In this document: piece by piece, positions 1 to 9,513 of the stretch
Layout of the letters: every line of letters starts with the position of its first letter
How positions within the stretch are numbered: the first letter of the stretch is position 1
Origin: Ricordea florida
Taxonomy: Eukaryota; Cnidaria; Anthozoa; Corallimorpharia; Ricordeidae
DNA: 64,000 nt
Reading direction: 5' to 3'
Assembly (NCBI GenBank): GCA_949710005.1
Contig: OX453281.1
Coordinates: 22,264,061-22,328,060, forward strand
Notes under the pieces: generated by a model
The model's input: only the letters and a program-made list of their open reading frames with translations
Databases searched by the model: none
What the model was told of the DNA's origin: nothing
Position numbers and translations under genes: made by a program

Positions 1-1141
1 TGGAAATTTTCCTATGGTCCCCCCTTTGCTGTTTTGTCAAAAATGGCCATTTTCGACACTATATAAAAACTTGCAATTTCTCTTCTTATTCGTCTTTTTT
101 CGTGCGGTTTTTTGCATTGTAACAATTTATGATAGTTACGCTTTCAATCCATACTAATTAGGGTATTGTGCGACTTGTATTTCTCATTTTGCAGCCTTCC
201 GATGTTTGCCCAAAAAATCGTCCATTTTTGGAAATTTTCCTATGGTCCCCCCTTTGCTGTTTTGCAAAAAATGGTTATTTTTGACACTATATAAAAACTT
301 GCTCTTTCTCTTCTAATACGTCTTTCTTCATGCGGTGTTTTGCATCTTAAGAATTCATGATAGTTACGCTTTTAATCCATACAAATTAGGGTATTGTGCG
401 ACTTGTATTTCTCATTTTGCAGCCTTTTGAAAATTGCCCAAAAAATCGTCCATTTTTGAAAATTTTCCTATGGTCCCCCCTTTGCTATTTTGCCAAAAAT
501 GGCCATTTTCGACACTATATAAAAACTTGAAATTTCTCTTCTAATACGTCTTTTTTCGTGCGGTGGTTTGCATTGTAACAATTTATGATAGTTACGCTTT
601 CAATCCATACTAATTAGGGTATTGTGCGACTTGTATTTCTCATTTTCCAGCCTTCCGAAGTTTGCCCAAAAAATCGTCCATTGTTGGAAATTTTCCTATG
701 GTCCCCTATTTGCTGGTTTGCCAAAAATGGCCATTTTCGACACTATATAAAAACTTGCAATTTCTCTTCTAATACGTCTTTTTTCGTGCGGTTTTTTGCA
801 TTGTAACAATTTATGAGAGTTACGCTTTCAATCCATACTAATTAGGGTATTGTACGACTTGTATTTCTCATTTTGCAGCCTTCCGAAGTTTGCCAGAAAA
901 ATCGTCCATTTTTGGAAACTTTCCTATGGTCCCCCCTTTGCTGTTTTGCCAAAAATGGCCATTTTAGACACTATTAAAAAACTTGCCATTTCTCTTCTAA
1001 TACGTCTTTTTTCGTGCGGTTTTCTGCATTGTAACAATTTATGAGAGTTACGCTTTCAATCCATACTAATTAGGGTATTGTGCGACTTGTGTTTCTCATT
1101 TTGCAGCCTTCCGAAGTTTGCCCAAAAAATCGTCCATTTTT

Positions 1142-1152
1142 GGAAATTTTCC
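1142..1152 (+). other. GGAAA-T-TTTCC dyad (representative)
   Basis: GGAAA and TTTCC are reverse complements separated by a single base, at monomer positions 63-73. A, B and D have T at the centre and E has C, so the arms are intact in all four. In C and F the same place reads GAAAATTTTC, an even 10-bp palindrome. Dyad symmetry is therefore kept across types although the bases differ. No binding protein is identifiable from sequence. Confidence 0.6.
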
Positions 1153-1179
1153 TATGGTCCCCCCTTTGCTGTTTTGTCA

Positions 1180-1193
1180 AAAATGGCCATTTT
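1180..1193 (+). other. 14-bp perfect palindrome AAAATGGCCATTTT (representative)
   Basis: AAAATGGCCATTTT equals its own reverse complement and lies at monomer positions 101-114. It is present in types A, C, D, E and F and lost in B (TGGCCA becomes TGGTTA or TTGTTA). The CAAACATGG form of D shortens the arms. It contains an MscI site (TGGCCA). It could be a dimeric protein site or a cruciform-prone point, but neither is shown by sequence. Confidence 0.7.
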
Positions 1194-1199
1194 CGACAC

Positions 1200-1209
1200 T
1201 ATATAAAAA
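1200..1209 (+). other. TATA-box-like motif TATATAAAAA (representative)
   Basis: TATATAAAAA lies 6 bp after the 14-bp palindrome and matches the eukaryotic TATA consensus. It is present in A, B, C, D and F, while type E reads ACTATTAAAAAAC. Several centromeric satellites are transcribed, so a weak promoter in each unit is possible. An AT-rich monomer can also contain this by chance, and array homogenisation would then spread it. Confidence 0.25.
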
Positions 1210-1291
1210 CTTGCAATTTCTCTTCTTATTCGTCTTTTTTCGTGCGGTTTTTTGCATTGTAACAATTTATGATAGTTACGCTTTCAATCCA

Positions 1292-1334
1292 TACTAATTA
1301 GGGTATTGTGCGACTTGTATTTCTCATTTTGCAG
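1292..1334 (+). other. Splice-acceptor-like tract across a monomer junction (representative)
   Basis: TACTAAT at 1292-1298 resembles a branch-point sequence. It is followed, about 37 nt on, by a pyrimidine-rich TTTCTCATTTTGCAG ending at 1334. The arrangement spans the chosen monomer junction and recurs at most junctions. It is weakened after type B (CATACAAAT) and lost where GCAG is changed (37778, 39374, 40742: GCGG; 37550, 40514: GGAG; 29115: GCAT). No matching strong donor site was found. Confidence 0.25.
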
Positions 1335-1535
1335 CCTTCCGATGTTTGCCCAAAAAATCGTCCATTTTTGGAAATTTTCCTATGGTCCCCCCTTTGCTGT
1401 TTTGCAAAAAATGGTTATTTTTGACACTATATAAAAACTTGCTCTTTCTCTTCTAATACGTCTTTCTTCATGCGGTGTTTTGCATCTTAAGAATTCATGA
1501 TAGTTACGCTTTTAATCCATACAAATTAGGGTATT
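1308..1535 (+). repeat. Type B monomer (representative)
   Basis: Type B is the most divergent type. Its diagnostic features are GCAAAAAATGGTTATTTTTG in place of the central palindrome, CTTGCTCTTTCTC, CTTTCTTCATGCGGTG, CTTAAGAATTC at 1486-1496, GCTTTTAATCC and CATACAAATTAGG. A sub-variant called B2 (for example 12704, 14527, 22959, 25011, 27063) has six T before GAAATTTTCC and usually CAAATAAGGG at its end. Other copies have AAAAATTGTTATTTTT (for example 12249, 18629, 21820). Confidence 0.88.
1486..1496 (+). other. Type B-specific CTTAAGAATTC (AflII/EcoRI) motif (representative)
   Basis: Type B replaces the ATTGTAACAAT dyad with CTTAAGAATTC, two overlapping hexamer palindromes. The EcoRI site starts at monomer position 184. 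It is restricted to B monomers and B-tailed hybrids. It is lost in 39374 (GAATTT) and in the B/D hybrids 55105, 59209 and 62401. At 50041 AflII is lost and EcoRI kept. Confidence 0.75.
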
Positions 1536-1763
1536 GTGCGACTTGTATTTCTCATTTTGCAGCCTTTTGAAAATTGCCCAAAAAATCGTCCATTTTTGAA
1601 AATTTTCCTATGGTCCCCCCTTTGCTATTTTGCCAAAAATGGCCATTTTCGACACTATATAAAAACTTGAAATTTCTCTTCTAATACGTCTTTTTTCGTG
1701 CGGTGGTTTGCATTGTAACAATTTATGATAGTTACGCTTTCAATCCATACTAATTAGGGTATT
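1536..1763 (+). repeat. Type C monomer (representative)
   Basis: Type C carries CCTTTTGAAAATTGCCC, TGAAAATTTTCC, TTTGCTATTTTGCC, CTTGAAATTTCTC and CGTGCGGTGGTTTGC. It nearly always follows type B. A shortened 227-bp form with CTTGAATTTCTC and AAAAACTCGTCC is found at 12477, 13616, 17718, 18857 and 22048. A CTTAAAATTTCTC form marks 36867, 38006, 38462, 39830 and 40970. Confidence 0.87.
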
Positions 1764-1991
1764 GTGCGACTTGTATTTCTCATTTTGCAGCCTTCCGAAG
1801 TTTGCCCAAAAAATCGTCCATTGTTGGAAATTTTCCTATGGTCCCCTATTTGCTGGTTTGCCAAAAATGGCCATTTTCGACACTATATAAAAACTTGCAA
1901 TTTCTCTTCTAATACGTCTTTTTTCGTGCGGTTTTTTGCATTGTAACAATTTATGAGAGTTACGCTTTCAATCCATACTAATTAGGGTATT
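1764..1991 (+). repeat. Type D monomer (representative)
   Basis: Type D carries CGTCCATTGTTGGAAATT, GGTCCCCTATTTGCTGGTTT, CTTGCAATTTCTC and usually TTATGAGAGTTACG near its end. Sub-variants are CAAACATGG (2676, 6095, 10198, 11566, 16807), CAGCATTCC (14983 and its duplicates), and CTTTTGTCGTGCGG (42337, 43705, 45073, 46441, 48265, 52141). Confidence 0.87.
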
Positions 1992-2219
1992 GTACGACTT
2001 GTATTTCTCATTTTGCAGCCTTCCGAAGTTTGCCAGAAAAATCGTCCATTTTTGGAAACTTTCCTATGGTCCCCCCTTTGCTGTTTTGCCAAAAATGGCC
2101 ATTTTAGACACTATTAAAAAACTTGCCATTTCTCTTCTAATACGTCTTTTTTCGTGCGGTTTTTTGCATTGTAACAATTTATGATAGTTACACTTTCAAT
2201 GCATGCTAATTAGGGTATT
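1992..2219 (+). repeat. Type E monomer (representative)
   Basis: Type E begins GTACGACTTG (or GTACGAATTG in 15211-28430) and carries TTTGCCAGAAAAATCG, GGAAACTTTCC and CATTTTAGACACTATTAAAA. The last change destroys the TATATAAAA motif found in the other types. It normally follows D and precedes F or A. A CCTATCGTCC sub-variant marks 34131, 34815 and 35955, and a CTAGTACGTC sub-variant marks 42565, 43933, 45301 and 46669. Confidence 0.87.
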
Positions 2220-2447
2220 GTGCGACTTGTATTTCTCATTTTGCAGCCTTGCGAATTTTGACCAAATAATCGCCCATTTTTGAAAATTTTCCTATGGTCC
2301 CCCATTTGCTGTTTTGCCAAAAATGGCCATTTTCGACACTATATAAAAACTTTCTCTTTCTCTTCTAATACGTCTTTTTTCATGCGGTTTTTTGCATTGT
2401 AACAATTTATGATAGTTACGCTTTCAATCCATACTAATTAGGGTATT
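2220..2447 (+). repeat. Type F monomer (representative)
   Basis: Type F carries TTTGACCAAATAATCGCCC, TGAAAATTTTCC, a run of five C followed by ATTTGCTG, ACTTTCTCTTTCTC and TTTTTTCATGCGG. A frequent variant, F', keeps the six-C run and CCGAAGTTTGACC (for example 21592, 24783, 42793). A late variant ending CAATCAATAGTAATTAGGAT marks 55789, 56701, 59893, 60805, 61717 and 63085. Confidence 0.85.
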
Positions 2448-2903
2448 GTGCGACTTGTATTTCTCATTTTGCAGCCTTCCGAAGTTTGCCCAAAAAATCG
2501 TCCATTTTTGGAAATTTTCCTATGGTCCCCCCTTTGCTATTTTGCCAAAAATGGCCATTTTCGACACTATATAAAAACTTGAAATTTCTCTTCTAATACG
2601 TCTTTTTTCGTGCGGTTGTTTGCATTGTAACAATTTATGATAGTTACGCTTTCAATCCATACTAATTAGGGTATTGTGCGACTTGTATTTCTCATTTTGC
2701 AGCCTTCCGAAGTTTGCCCAAAAAATCGTCCATTGTTGGAAATTTTCCTATGGTCCCCTATTTGCTGGTTTGCCAAACATGGCCATTTTCGACACTATAT
2801 AAAAACTTGCAATTTCTCTTCTAATACGTCTTTTTTCGTGCGGTTTTCTGCATTGTAACAATTTATGAGAGTTACGCTTTCAATCCATACTAATTAGGGT
2901 ATT

Positions 2904-3131
2904 GTACGACTTGTATTTCTCATTTTGCAGCCTTCCGAAGTTTGCCAGAAAAATCGTCCATTTTTGGAAACTTTCCTATGGTCCCCCCTTTGCTGTTTTG
3001 CCAAAAATGGCCATTTTCGACACTATATAAAAACTTTCTCTTTCTCTTCTAATACGTCTTTTTTCGTGCGGTGGTTTGCATTGTAACAATTTATGATAGT
3101 TACGCTTTCAATCCATACTAATTAGGGTATT
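2904..3131 (+). repeat. E/F hybrid monomer
   Basis: The left part is E (GTACGACTTG, GCCAGAAAAATCG, GGAAACTTTCC). The right part has CGACACTATATAAAAAC and TTTCTCTTTCTC like F, followed here by a C-like CGTGCGGTGG. The switch lies between positions 73 and 115. Equivalent hybrids are at 6323, 10426, 11794, 17035 and 51001. The E-to-A adjacency at 11794, 17035 and 51001 follows from the missing F half. Confidence 0.8.
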
Positions 3132-5866
3132 GTGCGACTTGTATTTCTCATTTTGCAGCCTTCCGAAGTTTGCCCAAAAAATCGTCCATTTTTGGAAATT
3201 TTCCTATGGTCCCCCCTTTGCTGTTTTGTCAAAAATGGCCATTTTCGACACTATATAAAAACTTGCAATTTCTCTTCTTATTCGTCTTTTTTCGTGCGGT
3301 TTTTTGCATTGTAACAATTTATGATAGTTACGCTTTCAATCCATACTAATTAGGGTATTGTGCGACTTGTATTTCTCATTTTGCAGCCTTCCGATGTTTG
3401 CCCAAAAAATCGTCCATTTTTGGAAATTTTCCTGTGGTCCCCCCTTTGCTGTTTTGCAAAAAATGGTTATTTTTGACACTATATAAAAACTTGCTCTTTC
3501 TCTTCTAATACGTCTTTCTTCATGCGGTGTTTTGCATCTTAAGAATTCATGATAGTTACGCTTTTAATCCATACAAATTAGGGTATTGTGCGACTTGTAT
3601 TTCTCATTTTGCAGCCTTTTGAAAATTGCCCAAAAAATCGTCCATTTTTGAAAATTTTCCTATGGTCCCCCCTTTGCTATTTTGCCAAAAATGGCCATTT
3701 TCGACACTATATAAAAACTTGAAATTTCTCTTCTAATACGTCTTTTTTCGTGCGGTGGTTTGCATTGTAACAATTTATGATAGTTACGCTTTCAATCCAT
3801 ACTAATTAGGGTATTGTGCGACTTGTATTTCTCATTTTCCAGCCTTCCGAAGTTTGCCCAAAAATCGTCCATTGTTGGAAATTTTCCTATGGTCCCCTAT
3901 TTGCTGGTTTGCCAAAAATGGCCATTTTCGACACTATATAAAAACTTGCAATTTCTCTTCTAATACGTCTTTTTTCGTGCGGTTTTTTGCATTGTAACAA
4001 TTTATGAGAGTTACGCTTTCAATCCATACTAATTAGGGTATTGTACGACTTGTATTTCTCATTTTGCAGCCTTCCGAAGTTTGCCAGAAAAATCGTCCAT
4101 TTTTGGAAACTTTCCTATGGTCCCCCCTTTGCTGTTTTGCCAAAAATGGCCATTTTAGACACTATTAAAAAACTTGCCATTTCTCTTCTAATACGTCTTT
4201 TTTCGTGCGGTTTTTTGCATTGTAACAATTTATGATAGTTACACTTTCAATGCATGCTAATTAGGGTATTGTGCGACTTGTATTTCTCATTTTGCAGCCT
4301 TGCGAATTTTGACCAAATAATCGCCCATTTTTGAAAATTTTCCTATGGTCCCCCATTTGCTGTTTTGCCAAAAATGGCCATTTTCGACACTATATAAAAA
4401 CTTTCTCTTTCTCTTCTAATACGTCTTTTTTCATGCGGTTTTTTGCATTGTAACAATTTATGATAGTTACGCTTTCAATCCATACTAATTAGGGTATTGT
4501 GCGACTTGTATTTCTCATTTTGCAGCCTTCCGAAGTTTGCCCAAAAAATCGTCCATTTTTGGAAATTTTCCTATGGTCCCCCCTTTGCTGTTTTGCCAAA
4601 AATGGCCATTTTCGACACTATATAAAAACTTGCAATTTCTCTTCTAATTCGTCTTTTTTCGTGCGGTTTTTTGCATTGTAACAATTTATGATAGTTACGC
4701 TTTCAATCCATACTAATTAGGGTATTGTGCGACTTGTATTTCTCATTTTGCAGCCTTCCGAAGTTTGCCCAAAAAATCGTCCATTTTTGGAAATTTTCCT
4801 ATGGTCCCCCCTTTGCTGTTTTGCAAAAAATGGTTATTTTTGACACTATATAAAAACTTGCTCTTTCTCTTCTAATACGTCTTTCTTCATGCGGTGTTTT
4901 GCATCTTAAGAATTCATGATAGTTACGCTTTTAATCCATACAAATTAGGGTATTGTGCGACTTGTATTTCTCATTTTGCAGCCTTTTGAAAATTGCCCAA
5001 AAAATCGTCCATTTTTGAAAATTTTCCTATGGTCCCCCCTTTGCTATTTTGCCAAAAATGGCCATTTTCGACACTATATAAAAACTTGAAATTTCTCTTC
5101 TAATACGTCTTTTTTCGTGCGGTGGTTTGCATTGTAACAATTTATGATAGTTACGCTTTCAATCCATACTAATTAGGGTATTGTGCGACTTGTATTTCTC
5201 ATTTTGCAGCCTTCCGAAGTTTGCCCAAAAAATCGTCCATTGTTGGAAATTTTCCTATGGTCCCCTATTTGCTGGTTTGCCAAAAATGGCCATTTTCGAC
5301 ACTATATAAAAACTTGCAATTTCTCTTCTAATACGTCTTTTTTCGTGCGGTTTTTTGCATTGTAACAATTTATGAGAGTTACGCTTTCAATCCATACTAA
5401 TTAGGGTATTGTACGACTTGTATTTCTCATTTTGCAGCCTTCCGAAGTTTGCCAGAAAAATCGTCCATTTTTGGAAACTTTCCTATGGTCCCCCCTTTGC
5501 TGTTTTGCCAAAAATGGCCATTTTAGACACTATTAAAAAACTTGCCATTTCTCTTCTAATACGTCTTTTTTCGTGCGGTTTTTTGCATTGTAACAATTTA
5601 TGATAGTTACACTTTCAATGCATGCTAATTAGGGTATTGTGCGACTTGTATTTCTCATTTTGCAGCCTTGCGAATTTTGACCAAATAATCGCCCATTTTT
5701 TAAAATTTTCCTATGGTCCCCCATTTGCTGTTTTGCCAAAAATGGCCATTTTCGACACTATATAAAAACTTTCTCTTTCTCTTCTAATACGTCTTTTTTC
5801 ATGCGGTTTTTTGCATTGTAACAATTTATGATAGTTACGCTTTCAATCCATACTAATTAGGGTATT
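3132..5866 (+). repeat. Twelve-monomer segment, copy 1 (A-F twice)
   Basis: Two consecutive six-mers (A B C D E F, then A' B C D E F). The segment matches 6778-9513 monomer for monomer, including the unusual type F with six T before AAAATTTTCC in the second six-mer (about 5697-5703, matched at about 9345-9350). Copy 1 carries a 1-bp deletion in the A-run of the D monomer at 3816 that copy 2 lacks, so that deletion postdates the duplication or was repaired. Confidence 0.85.
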
Positions 5867-6777
5867 GTGCGACTTGTATTTCTCATTTTGCAGCCTTCCG
5901 AAGTTTGCCCAAAAAATCGTCCATTTTTGGAAATTTTCCTATGGTCCCCCCTTTGCTATTTTGCCAAAAATGGCCATTTTCGACACTATATAAAAACTTG
6001 AAATTTCTCTTCTAATACGTCTTTTTTCGTGCGGTTGTTTGCATTGTAACAATTTATGATAGTTACGCTTTCAATCCATACTAATTAGGGTATTGTGCGA
6101 CTTGTATTTCTCATTTTGCAGCCTTCCGAAGTTTGCCCAAAAAATCGTCCATTGTTGGAAATTTTCCTATGGTCCCCTATTTGCTGGTTTGCCAAACATG
6201 GCCATTTTCGACACTATATAAAAACTTGCAATTTCTCTTCTAATACGTCTTTTTTCGTGCGGTTTTCTGCATTGTAACAATTTATGAGAGTTACGCTTTC
6301 AATCCATACTAATTAGGGTATTGTACGACTTGTATTTCTCATTTTGCAGCCTTCCGAAGTTTGCCAGAAAAATCGTCCATTTTTGGAAACTTTCCTATGG
6401 TCCCCCCTTTGCTGTTTTGCCAAAAATGGCCATTTTCGACACTATATAAAAACTTTCTCTTTCTCTTCTAATACGTCTTTTTCATGCGGTTTTTTGCATT
6501 GTAACAATTTATGATAGTTACGCTTTCAATCCATACTAATTAGGGTATTGTGCGACTTGTATTTCTCATTTTGCAGCCTTCCGAAGTTTGCCAGAAAAAT
6601 CGTCCATTTTTGGAAACTTTCCTATGGTCCCCCCTTTGCTGTTTTGCCAAAAATGGCCATTTTCGACACTATATAAAAACTTTCTCTTTCTCTTCTAATA
6701 CGTCTTTTTTCGTGCGGTGGTTTGCATTGTAACAATTTATGATAGTTACGCTTTCAATCCATACTAATTAGGGTATT

Positions 6778-9513
6778 GTGCGACTTGTATTTCTCATTTT
6801 GCAGCCTTCCGAAGTTTGCCCAAAAAATCGTCCATTTTTGGAAATTTTCCTATGGTCCCCCCTTTGCTGTTTTGTCAAAAATGGCCATTTTCGACACTAT
6901 ATAAAAACTTGCAATTTCTCTTCTTATTCGTCTTTTTTCGTGCGGTTTTTTGCATTGTAACAATTTATGATAGTTACGCTTTCAATCCATACTAATTAGG
7001 GTATTGTGCGACTTGTATTTCTCATTTTGCAGCCTTCCGATGTTTGCCCAAAAAATCGTCCATTTTTGGAAATTTTCCTATGGTCCCCCCTTTGCTGTTT
7101 TGCAAAAAATGGTTATTTTTGACACTATATAAAAACTTGCTCTTTCTCTTCTAATACGTCTTTCTTCATGCGGTGTTTTGCATCTTAAGAATTCATGATA
7201 GTTACGCTTTTAATCCATACAAATTAGGGTATTGTGCGACTTGTATTTCTCATTTTGCAGCCTTTTGAAAATTGCCCAAAAAATCGTCCATTTTTGAAAA
7301 TTTTCCTATGGTCCCCCCTTTGCTATTTTGCCAATAATGGCCATTTTCGACACTATATAAAAACTTGAAATTTCTCTTCTAATACGTCTTTTTTCGTGCG
7401 GTGGTTTGCATTGTAACAATTTATGATAGTTACGCTTTCAATCCATACTAATTAGGGTATTGTGCGACTTGTATTTCTCATTTTCCAGCCTTCCGAAGTT
7501 TGCCCAAAAAATCGTCCATTGTTGGAAATTTTCCTATGGTCCCCTATTTGCTGGTTTGCCAAAAATGGCCATTTTCGACACTATATAAAAACTTGCAATT
7601 TCTCTTCTAATACGTCTTTTTTCGTGCGGTTTTTTGCATTGTAACAATTTATGAGAGTTACGCTTTCAATCCATACTAATTAGGGTATTGTACGACTTGT
7701 ATTTCTCATTTTGCAGCCTTCCGAAGTTTGCCAGAAAAATCGTCCATTTTTGGAAACTTTCCTATGGTCCCCCCTTTGCTGTTTTGCCAAAAATGGCCAT
7801 TTTAGACACTATTAAAAAACTTGCCATTTCTCTTCTAATACGTCTTTTTTCGTGCGGTTTTTTGCATTGTAACAATTTATGATAGTTACACTTTCAATGC
7901 ATGCTAATTAGGGTATTGTGCGACTTGTATTTCTCATTTTGCAGCCTTGCGAATTTTGACCAAATAATCGCCCATTTTTGAAAATTTTCCTATGGTCCCC
8001 CATTTGCTGTTTTGCCAAAAATGGCCATTTTCGACACTATATAAAAACTTTCTCTTTCTCTTCTAATACGTCTTTTTTCATGCGGTTTTTTGCATTGTAA
8101 CAATTTATGATAGTTACGCTTTCAATCCATACTAATTAGGGTATTGTGCGACTTGTATTTCTCATTTTGCAGCCTTCCGAAGTTTGCCCAAAAAATCGTC
8201 CATTTTTGGAAATTTTCCTATGGTCCCCCCTTTGCTGTTTTGCCAAAAATGGCCATTTTCGACACTATATAAAAACTTGCAATTTCTCTTCTAATTCGTC
8301 TTTTTTCGTGCGGTTTTTTGCATTGTAACAATTTATGATAGTTACGCTTTCAATCCATACTAATTAGGGTATTGTGCGACTTGTATTTCTCATTTTGCAG
8401 CCTTCCGAAGTTTGCCCAAAAAATCGTCCATTTTTGGAAATTTTCCTATGGTCCCCCCTTTGCTGTTTTGCAAAAAATGGTTATTTTTGACACTATATAA
8501 AAACTTGCTCTTTCTCTTCTAATACGTCTTTCTTCATGCGGTGTTTTGCATCTTAAGAATTCATGATAGTTACGCTTTTAATCCATACAAATTAGGGTAT
8601 TGTGCGACTTGTATTTCTCATTTTGCAGCCTTTTGAAAATTGCCCAAAAAATCGTCCATTTTTGAAAATTTTCCTATGGTCCCCCCTTTGCTATTTTGCC
8701 AAAAATGGCCATTTTCGACACTATATAAAAACTTGAAATTTCTCTTCTAATACGTCTTTTTTCGTGCGGTGGTTTGCATTGTAACAATTTATGATAGTTA
8801 CGCTTTCAATCCATACTAATTAGGGTATTGTGCGACTTGTATTTCTCATTTTGCAGCCTTCCGAAGTTTGCCCAAAAAATCGTCCATTGTTGGAAATTTT
8901 CCTATGGTCCCCTATTTGCTGGTTTGCCAAAAATGGCCATTTTCGACACTATATAAAAACTTGCAATTTCTCTTCTAATACGTCTTTTTTCGTGCGGTTT
9001 TTTGCATTGTAACAATTTATGAGAGTTACGCTTTCAATCCATACTAATTAGGGTATTGTACGACTTGTATTTCTCATTTTGCAGCCTTCCGAAGTTTGCC
9101 AGAAAAATCGTCCATTTTTGGAAACTTTCCTATGGTCCCCCCTTTGCTGTTTTGCCAAAAATGGCCATTTTAGACACTATTAAAAAACTTGCCATTTCTC
9201 TTCTAATACGTCTTTTTTCGTGCGGTTTTTTGCATTGTAACAATTTATGATAGTTACACTTTCAATGCATGCTAATTAGGGTATTGTGCGACTTGTATTT
9301 CTCATTTTGCAGCCTTGCGAATTTTGACCAAATAATCGCCCATTTTTTAAAATTTTCCTATGGTCCCCCATTTGCTGTTTTGCCAAAAATGGCCATTTTC
9401 GACACTATATAAAAACTTTCTCTTTCTCTTCTAATACGTCTTTTTTCATGCGGTTTTTTGCATTGTAACAATTTATGATAGTTACGCTTTCAATCCATAC
9501 TAATTAGGGTATT
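6778..9513 (+). repeat. Twelve-monomer segment, copy 2 (A-F twice)
   Basis: This copy lies 3,646 bp downstream of copy 1 (16 monomers minus 2 bp). Private changes include CCAATAATGG near 7331. It is followed by a further A' B C (9514, 9742, 9970) and then the CAAACATGG form of D at 10198. Confidence 0.85.

Larger units (their letters stand above)
1080..1307 (+). repeat. Type A monomer (representative)
   Basis: Type A reads CCGAAGTTTGCCCAAAAAAT, then GGAAATTTTCC, a run of six C, CTTGCAATTTCTC and CGTGCGGTTTTTTG. This copy has GTCAAAAATGG and CTTATTCGTC. The commoner variant, called A' here (for example 4499-4726), has GCCAAAAATGG and CTAATTCGTC. Further sub-variants are a GCGAAG/CGTTCGG form at 12021 and 17262 and a CGTCCGTTTTTGG form at 13160 and 18401. 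Confidence 0.85.
1..2219 (+). repeat. A-B-C-D-E five-mer repeat, 1,140-bp period
   Basis: Positions 1-1020 match 1141-2160 almost base for base, so the left edge of the window lies inside a five-monomer repeat lacking type F. I noticed only rare differences, such as TTTTCCAG at about 645-652 against TTTTGCAG in the second copy. The first type A monomer is cut by the window edge at its position 62. Confidence 0.9.
1080..2447 (+). repeat. Reference A-B-C-D-E-F higher-order repeat (1,368 bp)
   Basis: Six successive monomers of six distinguishable types occupy this interval, at 1080, 1308, 1536, 1764, 1992 and 2220. The same order recurs at 3132-4498, 4499-5866, 6778-8145 and 8146-9513, which makes it the canonical higher-order repeat of the left part of the window. 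The type labels are mine. They rest on shared diagnostic substitutions, so a clustering of all 280 monomers might subdivide them further. Confidence 0.9.
2220..3131 (+). repeat. F - variant C - variant D - E/F hybrid
   Basis: Monomers at 2220, 2448, 2676 and 2904. The second has a type A/D-like head and a type C tail with CGGTTGTTTG. The third is the CAAACATGG form of D. The fourth has an E head and a TTTCTCTTTCTC right half. The same four-monomer block recurs at 5639-6549, so it was copied as a unit. Confidence 0.8.

Noticed and set aside
624..806. Recurrent 60-residue + strand open frame in many monomers (GTG start)
   Set aside because: It begins only at GTG, has no upstream promoter or ribosome-binding context, repeats because the DNA repeats, and is preserved partly because 228 is divisible by 3. 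Types differ by ordinary substitutions with no sign of protein-level constraint.
850..1044. 64-residue + strand open frame in type E monomers
   Set aside because: TTG start, confined to the repeat, in the same frame as the 60-residue frame and overlapping the same sequence. It is a by-product of the satellite.
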